Assembly (NCBI GenBank): GCA_030066625.1
Contig: JASJBG010000004.1
Location: 1-64,000 of the forward strand
Direction: 5' to 3'
From: Woeseiaceae bacterium
Lineage (GTDB): Bacteria; Pseudomonadota; Gammaproteobacteria; Steroidobacterales; Woeseiaceae
Length of the DNA: 64,000 nt
Shown: positions 50,786 to 59,051 of the stretch, piece by piece
Position numbering within the stretch: the first letter of the stretch is position 1
Layout of the letters: each line of letters begins with the position of its first letter
Position numbers and translations under genes: made by a program
Notes under the pieces: generated by a model
Database searches by the model: none
What the model was told of the DNA's origin: nothing
What the model saw: only the letters and a program-made list of their open reading frames with translations

Positions 50786-52101
50786 CGCCGATAGCCCAGG
50801 TGCATGCCGAGGCCGCGGCTTGCCAGGAACGCGAGAAACGCCAGCCAGAGGCCGTCGTTCGCGAGCGGTTGTAACAGGTACCAGGCCGGCAAGAAGACCG
50901 CGACCGTCGAGAAGATCATGATGTTGCGCATTTCCCGGGCACGCGTGGCGCCGACGAAAACGCCGTCGTAGACGAACGACCAGACCGAGATCAGCGGCGA
51001 CACGACGAGCCACGGCAGGTAGCGGAGCGTGGCCTGGCGGACCTCTTCGAGGTCAGTCAGCGCGTTGATCAATAGCGGTCCGCCTGCCGCGTACAGAATG
51101 ACGAAGCCGATTGCGAGATACAGTGACCACTTGAGGGACAGGCGCACGGCGGTGATGAGTGACTCGCGGTTCTTCTGGCCGACGGCCTTGCCGACCAGCG
51201 CCTCGGCCGCGTGGGCGATGCCGTCGAGCCCGAAGGCCATCAGGTTCTGCAGGTTCATCAGGATCGCATTCGCGGCAAGAATTGTCTCGCCGAAGCGTGC
51301 GCCCTGCGCAGTGACGAAGGCGAGCGTAAACATGAGCGCCATCGTTCGAATGAAGAGCGCTGCGTTGACGCTGAAGAACGCGCCGTACTCGCCCCATCGA
51401 AGCAGCCTCGCGATCGGCCAGTGGCCTGCGCGGTTCCGCAGTTCACGAACGGCGAAAACGAGGCCGACCGCGAGCCCTGAGTACTCCGCGATGACCGACG
51501 CGAGTGCCACGCCGTCGACGGTCATGCCCAGACCGATTACGAACACGAGGTCGAGCACCATGTTCGTCACGTTGACGGTCAGGAACACGAGCATCGGCAC
51601 CCGGGCATTCGACAGGCCGATGAACCAGCCGACGAGCACCATGTTCGCGAGCGCTCCCGGCGCGCTCCAGATTCGAATGTCGAAGTAGGTGAACGCCAGT
51701 TTTTCGACGTCGGCGCCGGCGGCGAACAGCGGCAGCGTCAATTCGATGACCGGCGTTTGCAGCAGAAGCATCAGGCCGGCGAGCGACAGCGCGACGATCA
51801 GCGCCTGGCCGAGCGACACGCGCAGCCCATCGTTGTCGCCGGCGCCATAAAACTGCGCGGCGATGCCCGTCGTGCCCATCCGCAGGAAGTTGACGCCCCA
51901 GTACAGGAAGCTGAATACGACGCTCGCGACCGCGACGCCGCCGAGGTAGGCGGGGCTGTCGAGGTGTCCGAGCACGAACGTATCGACCATGCCGAGCAAC
52001 GGCACGGATATGTTCGACAGGATCAGCGGCGCCGCGATGCGCCAGACATCTCGATCCCTCGGCAGCCGGGAAACGTTGTCCACCGCCATCGCGGCGGCCA
52101 C
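50764..52101 (-). CDS. MATE family transporter (DinF-like)
   Basis: 445 residues from the GTG at 52101; an ATG at 52089 is the alternative. DinF-type features: VWRIAAPLILSNISVPLLGM, VDTFVLGHLDSPAYLGGVAV, FLRMGTTGIAAQFYGAGDND and LMAFGLDGIAHAAEALVGKA. It lies 4 nt after the acyl-CoA dehydrogenase stop and is likely co-transcribed with it. It overlaps the other MATE gene tail to tail. Confidence 0.9.
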   Translation of the reverse strand: MAAAMAVDNVSRLPRDRDVWRIAAPLILSNISVPLLGMVDTFVLGHLDSPAYLGGVAVASVVFSFLYWGVNFLRMGTTGIAAQFYGAGDNDGLRVSLGQALIVALSLAGLMLLLQTPVIELTLPLFAAGADVEKLAFTYFDIRIWSAPGALANMVLVGWFIGLSNARVPMLVFLTVNVTNMVLDLVFVIGLGMTVDGVALASVIAEYSGLAVGLVFAVRELRNRAGHWPIARLLRWGEYGAFFSVNAALFIRTMALMFTLAFVTAQGARFGETILAANAILMNLQNLMAFGLDGIAHAAEALVGKAVGQKNRESLITAVRLSLKWSLYLAIGFVILYAAGGPLLINALTDLEEVRQATLRYLPWLVVSPLISVWSFVYDGVFVGATRAREMRNIMIFSTVAVFLPAWYLLQPLANDGLWLAFLAFLASRGLGMHLGYRRQVLPSV

Positions 52102-52105
52102 CCGC

Positions 52106-53308
52106 TCAGCCGAACGCGTTCGCGCCGGTCAGCTCGCGGCCGACTGCAAGCTGGTGGATCGTCTCGGTGCCTTCGTAGGTAATGACGCTCTCGAGGTTCA
52201 GCATGTGCCGGATCGGCACGTACTCCGCACTGATGCCTGAGCCACCGAGGATGTCGCGGGCGTCGCGGGCGATATCGATGGCCGCCCGGCAGTTGTTCCA
52301 CTTTGCAAGCGAAACCTGCGTCGGGCTGAGCTCGCCGGCGTCCTTGATGCGACCGAGCCTGAGCGACAGAAGCTGCGCCGTCGTGATCCGGCGGGCCATG
52401 TCAGCCATGCGAATCTGGATCGTCTGCGTGTGAGACAGCGGCTTGCCGAACAGCACGCGGTCCTGCGTGTAGTTCAGTACTTCGTCGAGACAGGCTTGTG
52501 CGGCGCCGATGACGCCCCAGGTGATGCCGTAGCGTGCCTGGGTCAGGCACGACAGCGGCCCGCGAAGGCTGCTGACGCCCGGTAGCACGTTGGCCGCTGG
52601 CACGCGGACGTTGTCGAAGAACAGCGCGCCCGTGATCGATGCGCGTAGTGAAAACTTGTTCTCGATCTCCTGTGCCGTGAAGCCGGGCATGTCCTTCTCG
52701 ACGATGAAGCCCTTGATGCCTTCATCGGTCTTCGCCCAGACAACGGCGCAGTCGGCGATTGTGCCGTTCGTGATCCACATCTTCGCGCCGTTCAGGATCC
52801 AGTCGTCGCCGTCGCGCTTGGCATGCGTTTTCATGTTGCCCGGGTCCGAGCCGCCGTGGGGCTCGGTCAGTCCGAAACAGCCAATCGCTTCGCCGCGGGC
52901 CATCGGCGGCAGCCAGCGGTCCTTCTGTTCACTCGAGCCGAAAGCGTGTATCGGGTACATGACGAGGCTCGATTGCACGGAAACGAAGCTCCTGAGCCCC
53001 GAGTCGCCGCGTTCGAGTTCCTGGCAAATGAGACCGTAGCTGACGCCGTTGAGACCCGCGCAGTCGTAACCTTCGATAGAACTGCCCAGAAGGCCGAGTT
53101 CCGCGATCTGCGGCACGAGCTCGCGCGGGAACGTGTGCTGCTCGAAGGCTTCGCGCATGAGCGGGATTGCCTGCTCGTCGACGAAGCGTGCGACGGTGTC
53201 CCTGACGATCAGCTCATCTTCCGAGAGTTCGGAGCGGACGTCGTAAAGGTCGAGGGGATCCAGCTGGGTCGGGGCCATTTTGGCCGCGGTCGGCTTGATG
53301 TCGTGCAT
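52106..53308 (-). CDS. gcdH: Glutaryl-CoA dehydrogenase
   Basis: FAD enzyme that oxidises and decarboxylates glutaryl-CoA to crotonyl-CoA in lysine and tryptophan breakdown; cytosolic. 400 residues. Subfamily marks: LRSFVSVQSSLVMYPIHAFG, CFGLTEPHGGSDPGNMKTHA, LNGAKMWITNGTIADCAVVW and the C-terminal TYEGTETIHQLAVGRELTG with the catalytic Glu. The SVQSSLVM motif and the length favour GcdH over general acyl-CoA dehydrogenases. The DinF-like gene follows directly. Confidence 0.9.
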   Translation of the reverse strand: MHDIKPTAAKMAPTQLDPLDLYDVRSELSEDELIVRDTVARFVDEQAIPLMREAFEQHTFPRELVPQIAELGLLGSSIEGYDCAGLNGVSYGLICQELERGDSGLRSFVSVQSSLVMYPIHAFGSSEQKDRWLPPMARGEAIGCFGLTEPHGGSDPGNMKTHAKRDGDDWILNGAKMWITNGTIADCAVVWAKTDEGIKGFIVEKDMPGFTAQEIENKFSLRASITGALFFDNVRVPAANVLPGVSSLRGPLSCLTQARYGITWGVIGAAQACLDEVLNYTQDRVLFGKPLSHTQTIQIRMADMARRITTAQLLSLRLGRIKDAGELSPTQVSLAKWNNCRAAIDIARDARDILGGSGISAEYVPIRHMLNLESVITYEGTETIHQLAVGRELTGANAFG

Positions 53309-53323
53309 ATCGAGTGTGCTCGT

Positions 53324-53800
53324 TCAGTAGGGAATTCGGAGGCGCCGGTAGATTACCGACAGTAGCCACGCCGGGCCAATCATTATCGTCTGCAGGTCTT
53401 CAACCAGGTGCCGCAACGCGTCGATGCCGCTGCGGTTCCGGTGGCCCAGCCAGAGGCCGATGATACCGGCAATCGTGAAGCCGATCGCAACTCGCATCGG
53501 CGAGAAGCCCGAGGCCTGCAGCCACTGCTGGATGAAGGCGATGCCCAGCACGAACGGCAGGAGGCCGATCGCGAGCGGCAGCGAGATGATGAAGTAGTAG
53601 ACGGCCGAGGCCATCAGGAACGCCGAGCCCCAGTTCAGGAGCGGCGAAATCGCGTAAAACTCCTCGGGTACGGGCAGGTTCCAGAGCACGCCGACGGCGC
53701 CCACGACGACCATGGGCACGGCAGCCCAGTAAATCAGCGGCCAGGTCAGGTCCTGATGATTGTTCTCGTACCGTTCCAGCCAGGAATGGGTTTCGCTCAT
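53324..53800 (-). CDS. Mpo1/DUF962 family membrane protein
   Basis: 158 residues. The N-terminal SWLERYENNHQDLTWPLIYW carries the family pattern Y...H....N/D..., and four hydrophobic segments follow, including YFIISLPLAIGLLPFVLGIA and VAIGFTIAGIIGLWLGHRNR. Yeast Mpo1 is an iron-dependent dioxygenase of 2-hydroxy fatty acids; the His residues in NNHQD and LGHRNR may bind iron. Its stop is 15 nt upstream of the gcdH start, so they may be co-transcribed. Confidence 0.85.
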   Translation of the reverse strand: MSETHSWLERYENNHQDLTWPLIYWAAVPMVVVGAVGVLWNLPVPEEFYAISPLLNWGSAFLMASAVYYFIISLPLAIGLLPFVLGIAFIQQWLQASGFSPMRVAIGFTIAGIIGLWLGHRNRSGIDALRHLVEDLQTIMIGPAWLLSVIYRRLRIPY

Positions 53801-53944
53801 GGCGGCGTCCGCAAGCTCGGCCGCTCATTCTACACCCGGACCGCGGCGAGTTCCGTTTGCGACGCAGTCCGCAATTTGGACAATTCCAGGCGCCGGATTG
53901 ACCATAAGCTGCCCGGTTAAGGAAGCGTTCAGTGATACCGGGTC

Positions 53945-53950
53945 TACAAT
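53945..53950 (+). promoter_or_regulatory. Possible -10 box for the OmpA-type gene
   Basis: TACAAT matches the -10 consensus at five of six positions and lies 38 nt before the ATG at 53989. No good -35 box was found at 16-18 nt upstream. Confidence 0.3.
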
Positions 53951-53988
53951 TCGCGTAAGACTATTCGCCAGGGCCAAGAGGGATGGAA

Positions 53989-54663
53989 ATGACAATACGA
54001 ACGAGCAGGATTTTGGGTCTGCTGCTGGGCATTGCGGTCATCGCAACCGGGTGCAAAACGCTCGACCCGTACACGCGCGAGGAGCAGACCTCGAGCGCTA
54101 CCAAGGGTGCGCTGATTGGCGCGGCTGCCGGCGCCGTGGTCGGCCTGATATCCGGCGATGACGCCGTCGAACGCCGCCAGCGCGCACTGATCGGCGCGGG
54201 CGTCGGTGCACTGGCAGGCGGCTCGATCGGCTACTACATGGACCGGCAGGAAGCCGAACTTCGTGCCGAGCTCGAGGGCACCGGCGTCAGCGTTGCCCGC
54301 AAGGGTGACAACATCACGCTCCTCATGCCGGACATCACGTTCGCGACCGACAGCTCCGACCTGTCGCCGGCGTTTTTTGACGTGCTGGCCTCGGTCGGCA
54401 AGGTGCTCGGCAAGTACGAGCAGACCGTCGTCGAGGTTGCCGGCCACACCGACAATACAGGCAGCGAGAGCTACAACCAGGGGCTATCGGAGCGCCGAGC
54501 ATCGTCGGTCGCCCAGTATCTCCGCACCCACGGCGTCGACTCGCAGCGCATCATCGAGATCGGCATGGGCGAGCTGCGCCCGATCGCCGACAACTCCAGC
54601 GACGCGGGACGCGCGGCAAACCGTCGCGTCGAGATCACGATGGTGCCGGTGACGGCGGGCTGA
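53989..54663 (+). CDS. OmpA family lipoprotein with glycine zipper (YiaD-like)
   Basis: 224 residues from the ATG at 53989, which has AGAGGG 6 nt upstream; an ATG at 53983 lies inside that region. TIRTSRILGLLLGIAVIATGC is a lipoprotein signal. Glycine-zipper segments (GALIGAAAGAVVGLISGDDA, ALIGAGVGALAGGSIGYYMD) precede an OmpA domain with FATDSSDLSPAFFDVLASV, VEVAGHTDNTGSESYNQGLS and AANRRVEITMVPVT, which binds peptidoglycan. Expected place: outer membrane, periplasmic side. The frame stays open past its TGA into the DUF3465 domain. Confidence 0.9.
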   Translation: MTIRTSRILGLLLGIAVIATGCKTLDPYTREEQTSSATKGALIGAAAGAVVGLISGDDAVERRQRALIGAGVGALAGGSIGYYMDRQEAELRAELEGTGVSVARKGDNITLLMPDITFATDSSDLSPAFFDVLASVGKVLGKYEQTVVEVAGHTDNTGSESYNQGLSERRASSVAQYLRTHGVDSQRIIEIGMGELRPIADNSSDAGRAANRRVEITMVPVTAG

Positions 54664-54666
54664 CCG

Positions 54667-54975
54667 CTGGCTTACGGCAAACGCGACGACGGCGAGTGGA
54701 TCGAGGACGCCGGCAGGGTTATTCGCCTGCTGGCGGACCACCACGACGCTGAGCGCCACCAGCGCTTCGTCGTCGAGGTCCGCGGCCAGACGCTGTTGAT
54801 CGCCCACAACCTCGATCTCGCACGGCGGGTGCCGCTCGGAATCGGTGACAAGGTCCGGTTCAGAGGGATCTACGAGTACAACGAGCAGGGAGGGCTCGTG
54901 CACTGGACGCACCGCGACCCGCTCGGCAGGGATGCCGGCGGGTGGGTGCAGTTCAGACGTGAGGAGTTTGCGTAA
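54667..54975 (+). CDS. DUF3465 domain, no ordinary start codon
   Basis: 102 codons in the same frame as the OmpA gene, directly after its TGA (54661-54663). The domain is complete and conserved in pattern: EDAGRVIRLLADHHDAERHQ, RFVVEVRGQTLLIAHNLDLA, RRVPLGIGDKVRFRGIYEYN, EQGGLVHWTHRDPLG and AGGWVQF, ending at TAA 54973-54975. No ATG, GTG or TTG occurs before the conserved part. A CTG at 54667 is the only usable near-cognate start; the alternatives are TGA read-through giving an OmpA-DUF3465 fusion, or a pseudogene fragment. Usual DUF3465 proteins carry their own signal peptide, absent here. The function of the family is unknown. Confidence 0.65.
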   Translation: MAYGKRDDGEWIEDAGRVIRLLADHHDAERHQRFVVEVRGQTLLIAHNLDLARRVPLGIGDKVRFRGIYEYNEQGGLVHWTHRDPLGRDAGGWVQFRREEFA

Positions 54976-54977
54976 GC

Positions 54978-55841
54978 CTACGCGACCATCCGGCCGCGCA
55001 GCTTCTTGATCGCGTTCGCTTCGATCTGGCGAATGCGCTCCGCCGAAACGCCGTAGACATCGGCGAGTTCGTGCAGCGTCTTCTTGTCCTCGGTCAGCCA
55101 GCGGCTTTCGAGGATGTCGCGGCTACGATCGTCCAGCGTCCGGATGGCCGCAGCCATGCGCGCCGTCGCGTCGTGGTGAAAGTCCGCCTTCTCGACGAGC
55201 GTTGCCGGGTCAGAATCCGGAGCCGGCAGGTAGGCCGCCGGAGAGAACGTGCGCTCGTCGTCGGCATCGGGTGCCGGATCGAACAGGGCGTCCCGCGCGC
55301 TCAGGCGCTTCTCCATCTCGGTGACTTCCTTCTCGCTGACGCCCAGGTCTTTCGCGACTGCCTTGGTCTCCTCGTGCGACAGCCAGGCCAGGCTCTTCTT
55401 TGACTTGCGAAGATTGAAGAAAAGCTTGCGCTGCGCCTTGGTCGTCGCGACCTTGACGATACGCCAGTTCTTGAGCACGAACTCATGGATCTCGGCGCGG
55501 ATCCAATGCACCGCGAACGACACAAGCCGAACGTCGTACTCCGGATCGAAGCGCTTGACCGCCTTCATGAGGCCAACGTTGCCCTCCTGGATCAGGTCCG
55601 CCAGCGGCAGGCCATAGCCCGTGTAGCCCTTGGCGATATGAACGACGAATCGCAGGTGGGCGAGAACGAGCTTACGCGCCGCGTCGAGGTCCTGTTCGTC
55701 GCGGAACTGGTGGGCGAGCGCCTGCTCGTCAACCTTTTCCAGAACGGGTACCGAGCCGACGGCCTGGATGTAGGCATCGAGACTGCCTACCGGGCCGGCG
55801 AGGACGAGGTCGTTGTTCACTTTTGCCACTGCTGTCGTCAT
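54978..55841 (-). CDS. rpoH: RNA polymerase sigma-32 factor (heat shock)
   Basis: Directs RNA polymerase to heat-shock promoters. 287 residues from the ATG at 55841 (GGAGG 5 nt upstream). Region 2: [40 protein letters not shown] and [20 protein letters not shown]. The RpoH box [13 protein letters not shown] is present. Region 4: [20 protein letters not shown] and [21 protein letters not shown] perfect CIRCE element lies 29 nt before the start codon, so repression by HrcA is likely in addition to the usual controls. Convergent with the DUF3465 frame (2 nt between stops). Confidence 0.96.
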   Translation of the reverse strand: MTTAVAKVNNDLVLAGPVGSLDAYIQAVGSVPVLEKVDEQALAHQFRDEQDLDAARKLVLAHLRFVVHIAKGYTGYGLPLADLIQEGNVGLMKAVKRFDPEYDVRLVSFAVHWIRAEIHEFVLKNWRIVKVATTKAQRKLFFNLRKSKKSLAWLSHEETKAVAKDLGVSEKEVTEMEKRLSARDALFDPAPDADDERTFSPAAYLPAPDSDPATLVEKADFHHDATARMAAAIRTLDDRSRDILESRWLTEDKKTLHELADVYGVSAERIRQIEANAIKKLRGRMVA

Positions 55842-55869
55842 ATGTTCCTCCAATTGGGGAGAGCCAATT

Positions 55870-55896
55870 TTAGCACTCGCCTGCTTAGAGTGCTAA
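55870..55896. promoter_or_regulatory. CIRCE element (HrcA operator) upstream of rpoH
   Basis: TTAGCACTC-N9-GAGTGCTAA, identical to the CIRCE consensus in all 18 arm positions and with the standard 9-nt spacer. It sits 29 nt before the rpoH start codon, where it could block the promoter or lie in the early mRNA. A TTGTCA lies upstream on the same strand, but I could not assign a clear -10. Confidence 0.9.
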
Positions 55897-55997
55897 CAAG
55901 CCTAGTAAGTTCCACGGTTGACAAGGCGATAATAGCTGTACAAACAGGTACTTAATGTTTCTATTTGTCTCAGCGTTATGTCCAATTCCGTCAAGAT

Positions 55998-56564
55998 TCA
56001 GGCTGCGTGGGTCGTCGGGGCATGCCATTCGTTGGCCTTGAAGGCGTCGTCCAGCGCTGGCTCCGCGATGTGATTGGTGAAGTTCGAGAGCGTCTTCATG
56101 GCCACACCGAGCACGACTTCGAGCACCTGCTGACGGTCGAATCCTGCGCTGTAAAAGGCTTCAAGGTCGGCCTGATCGAGCCATCCCCGCTTCTCAACGA
56201 CCGCGACGGTGAACTGCCGCAGTGCCTCCAGGCGCTCGTCGGCAATGGGCGCGTCTTCGCGGATGGCGTTAACGACGTCGCCCGGGACCTTCGCCATGCC
56301 GGCGACCGTCGAGTGCGCGGCCATGCAGTACTCGCAGCCGTTGATGCGGCTCGCGGCAATCAGGATCACCTGGCGCTCGGTCTCCGTGAAGCTCGTCTTA
56401 CCAAAGCGCTTGCCGATATCCAGGTAGGCACTGGCCAGCGCCGGTGCCTCGACCATCGTGCCGATCAGGTTCGGGACGAAGCCGTAGGCCTGGTTGACGG
56501 TCTCGAGGGTTTCCCGGCCCGCTGCGGGCACCGTTTCCAGCGAGTAGGTGTTGAAGTCGGTCAT
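55998..56564 (-). CDS. AhpD-like carboxymuconolactone decarboxylase family protein
   Basis: 188 residues from the ATG at 56564 (GGAG 6 nt upstream). The redox motif is in AASRINGCEYCMAAHSTVAG (CxxC followed by H two residues on), as in AhpD peroxidase-type proteins. Also VNQAYGFVPNLIGTMVEAPA and VVLGVAMKTLSNFTNHIAEP, family marks. A thiol-based detoxification role in the cytosol is expected. A TetR operator lies just upstream of its ribosome binding site, so the divergent TetR protein should repress it. Confidence 0.88.
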   Translation of the reverse strand: MTDFNTYSLETVPAAGRETLETVNQAYGFVPNLIGTMVEAPALASAYLDIGKRFGKTSFTETERQVILIAASRINGCEYCMAAHSTVAGMAKVPGDVVNAIREDAPIADERLEALRQFTVAVVEKRGWLDQADLEAFYSAGFDRQQVLEVVLGVAMKTLSNFTNHIAEPALDDAFKANEWHAPTTHAA

Positions 56565-56580
56565 TGTTGTCTCCATCTAT

Positions 56581-56600
56581 TCTTGAGTGGTTATTCAAAA
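56581..56600. promoter_or_regulatory. TetR-type operator copy 1 (imperfect)
   Basis: TCTTGAGT-GGTT-ATTCAAAA, the same layout as copy 2 at 56650-56673 with a few mismatches, 17 nt upstream of the AhpD-like start codon. Binding here would block its expression. Confidence 0.55.
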
Positions 56601-56649
56601 ATGAGCCAAAAAAAGGGCCGCAAACGCGGCTACGGCAAACACTATAGCG

Positions 56650-56673
56650 ATACTTGAATGACTATTCAAGTAT
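56650..56673. promoter_or_regulatory. TetR-type operator copy 2 (perfect dyad)
   Basis: ATACTTGAAT-GACT-ATTCAAGTAT is a perfect 10-bp inverted repeat with a 4-nt centre, in the middle of the divergent control region. A further 14-bp palindrome GCCGCTATAGCGGC (56699-56712) lies closer to the TetR start codon. Confidence 0.65.
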
Positions 56674-56728
56674 GTTTATCATTATTTCCATATAGCCAGC
56701 CGCTATAGCGGCCTTTGAGGAAGCCGAG

Positions 56729-57316
56729 ATGCCGAGAACCCCTGAATATGATCGTGCCGAGGTCGTCGACAAGGCGATGGCGGTCTTCTGGGAGCGCGGC
56801 TACGGGCAGACGTCGATCGGCGACCTCGTCGACGCCACCGGCCTGAAGCCCGGCAGCCTGTACGCGGCCTTCGGCAGCAAGAAGGGCGTTTTCCTCGAGG
56901 TGCTGGATGAGTACAACCGCGCCTTCCTGGTCAACGTACGTTCGATGGCGCGCGCCGAAGGCTCCAAGATCGCCGCCGTTCGCGGCATTCTCGACGATAT
57001 TGTCGACAAATCGGTCAGGGGCGATGATCGCCGCGGCTGCCTGTCCGTGAACGCCCTGCTCGAAATGTCGCAGCACGAGCCCGATATCGCGGCCCGCCTG
57101 GAAGGTCACAACCAGGGCGTACGGGACGCTTTCGCGACCTTGATCCGCGCCGCACAGGACGGCCGGGAAATTCCGGGCGACAAGGACGCGGACGCGCTGG
57201 CGGCATTCCTCGTCAACAACATCTGGGGAATGCGCGTAAGTTGTCGCGGCTGTCTCGATCGCGGTGCGCTGACGGCGATCGTCGAAGCGGTTATGGCGTC
57301 GCTGGAATCGGCCTGA
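56729..57316 (+). CDS. TetR family transcriptional regulator
   Basis: 195 residues. DNA-binding domain: EVVDKAMAVFWERGYGQTSI, GDLVDATGLKPGSLYAAFGS, KKGVFLEVLDEYNRAFLVNV. The ligand domain has two conserved-looking cysteines (DRRGCLSVNALLEM and VSCRGCLDRG). GCLxxN after helix 5 is common in the TetR subgroup of AcuR/ComR type. A redox or electrophile signal is plausible given the thiol protein it faces (inference). Confidence 0.88.
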   Translation: MPRTPEYDRAEVVDKAMAVFWERGYGQTSIGDLVDATGLKPGSLYAAFGSKKGVFLEVLDEYNRAFLVNVRSMARAEGSKIAAVRGILDDIVDKSVRGDDRRGCLSVNALLEMSQHEPDIAARLEGHNQGVRDAFATLIRAAQDGREIPGDKDADALAAFLVNNIWGMRVSCRGCLDRGALTAIVEAVMASLESA

Positions 57317-57349
57317 CCACCCGGCCGGCACGAACCGCCGCGCCAGGGA

Positions 57350-58327
57350 CTAGCGGGGTTCGATCCGCCGCATGTGCCTGGCGGCGGCAAACCAGGAGCC
57401 CACGAGGCCGAGGCCGATACCGATTCCGAGAATGGTTCCGACCTCCGCAAAGCTGAAAGCGACGACCGCGGCGCTGCTCTGGTAGAGGCCGGCGAGTCGC
57501 GCGATCGGCGCCTCGAGCAGGTAAAGCCCGTACTGGACCAGCCCGATCGCAAGCAGGGCCCCCAGAAGCCCGTACCAGAACCCCGTCCACAGGAACGGCC
57601 GGCGAACGAAGGCGTCGCTCGCGCCAATCAGTTTCGTGACCTCTATCTCCTCGCGGCGGTTCTGAATGTCGAGGCGGATCGTGTTGCCGATGATGACGAC
57701 AATTGCCGCGCCGAGCAGGACGCCGCCGATCAGCACCGCCTGCCGAACGATGTCGAGGATCGCGTGGAATCGCTGCACCCACTCGGTGTCGACCTGCACG
57801 AGTTCGGTCTCCGGCAGGTTGGCGAGCTCCTCGCGCAACAGGATGATGGACTGCTCCGTGTTCGCGGGCCCCGGCCTGACGACGAGGGTGTGCGGCAGCG
57901 GGTTTTCGTTGAGCTGGTCCATCGCGTCGCCGAACCCGGACTGAGCTTTAAAATCCGCCAACGCCATGTCGGCCGTAATCAGCTCGACGGCCGCTACGTC
58001 AGCCCGCTGGCGGATCAGGCGGGCCAGGCCCTCCGCCTCGCTAACCGTTAGGCCGCGATCGAGAAACACCGAGAAGTCGAGCGCCGAATCCCAGCGGCCA
58101 CTGATCGAAGCCGCATTCTTGATGACGAGGTTGAGCGCTGCCGGGAGCGCCAGCGTCACGGCGATGACCAGCACGATCATCAGGCTTGCGACCGGCTGCC
58201 GTGCCAGCCGTGAGATGGAGCCGCCGGCTTCGGAGACGTGCCGCCCGAACCAGATCGACAGCGGCCCGGAGGACCGTACCGGCGTCGCCGCGTCAGCGTG
58301 ACGACTCTTGCCGGCTCCAGCGCTCAT
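57350..58327 (-). CDS. ftsX: Cell-division protein FtsX
   Basis: Membrane partner of FtsE that activates septal peptidoglycan hydrolases. 325 residues; its start overlaps the ftsE stop by 4 nt. A cytoplasmic N-terminus leads to helix 1 (VASLMIVLVIAVTLALPAAL), a periplasmic loop with VFLDRGLTVSEAEGLARLIR and PLPHTLVVRPGPANTEQS, and three C-terminal helices including AVLIGGVLLGAAIVVIIGNT. NRREEIEVTKLIGASDAFVR is the family's conserved coupling segment. Confidence 0.95.
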   Translation of the reverse strand: MSAGAGKSRHADAATPVRSSGPLSIWFGRHVSEAGGSISRLARQPVASLMIVLVIAVTLALPAALNLVIKNAASISGRWDSALDFSVFLDRGLTVSEAEGLARLIRQRADVAAVELITADMALADFKAQSGFGDAMDQLNENPLPHTLVVRPGPANTEQSIILLREELANLPETELVQVDTEWVQRFHAILDIVRQAVLIGGVLLGAAIVVIIGNTIRLDIQNRREEIEVTKLIGASDAFVRRPFLWTGFWYGLLGALLAIGLVQYGLYLLEAPIARLAGLYQSSAAVVAFSFAEVGTILGIGIGLGLVGSWFAAARHMRRIEPR

Positions 58328-59034
58328 CCCCAGCGGTCCTCCTCGCTGACCGTCATCGGTCCCGGATCGTCTTCATCGCCGTCGCCGACGAGGCGGCCAT
58401 CGGCGAGCGCGATCCTGCGACAGCCCAGCTTGTCGATCAGCGAGATATCGTGACTCGCTATGAGCAAGGTCACGCCGAATTCGTTGAAGCGCCGGAACAC
58501 GCGCATGACCTCGAGCGACAAGTCCGGGTCGAGGTTACCCGTCGGCTCATCCGCAATGAGCAGCTTCGGCCGAGTCGCGATCGCGCGAGCGATGCCGACG
58601 CGTTGCTGTTCACCCGCCGACAGCGTCTCCGGATTGCGCTTCTCCTTGTGCAGCAGCCCCACCTGCTCGAGCGCTGCTCGAACCCTTCGCCCCGCCTCGC
58701 GATGACCGACACCGGCAATAACGAGCGGCAGCGCGACGTTGTCGGCAACCGAGCGGTCGTAAAGCAGCTTGTGATCCTGGAAAACCATCCCGATCTGCCG
58801 TCTGTACGCAGGGATTCGACGCCGCCGCACCCGTGCCGTGTTCTGACCGTCGACGATGACCTGCCCCGACGTGGGCCGGTCGATCAGCGCAATCAGCCGC
58901 AGCAAGGTGCTCTTGCCGGCACCGGAGTGGCCGGTGATGAAAACCATCTCGCCCTTGTCGATATCGAGGTTGAGACCCGAGAGCGCTTCCTGTCCGCCGG
59001 GAAAGCGCTTGGTGACATTCTCGATCTGGATCAT
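58324..59034 (-). CDS. ftsE: Cell-division ATP-binding protein FtsE
   Basis: ABC ATPase that drives FtsX. 236 residues: Walker [11 protein letters not shown]-loop [20 protein letters not shown], signature [16 protein letters not shown], Walker [17 protein letters not shown] and H-loop LLIASHD. The C-terminal tail is acidic ([10 protein letters not shown]). ftsY lies 17 nt upstream on the same strand, giving the usual ftsY-ftsE-ftsX order. Confidence 0.96.
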   Translation of the reverse strand: MIQIENVTKRFPGGQEALSGLNLDIDKGEMVFITGHSGAGKSTLLRLIALIDRPTSGQVIVDGQNTARVRRRRIPAYRRQIGMVFQDHKLLYDRSVADNVALPLVIAGVGHREAGRRVRAALEQVGLLHKEKRNPETLSAGEQQRVGIARAIATRPKLLIADEPTGNLDPDLSLEVMRVFRRFNEFGVTLLIASHDISLIDKLGCRRIALADGRLVGDGDEDDPGPMTVSEEDRWG

Positions 59035-59051
59035 GGTCGAATCACCAACGC

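Noticed and set aside
54484-54912. 142-codon - strand frame opposite the DUF3465 domain
   Set aside because: Shadow frame; the + strand translation gives an unmistakable DUF3465 domain.
56601-56657. 18-codon basic ORF (MSQKKGRKRGYGKHYSDT) between the two TetR operators
   Set aside because: No ribosome binding site and its end lies inside the operator dyad; most likely chance, though its basic composition is curious.
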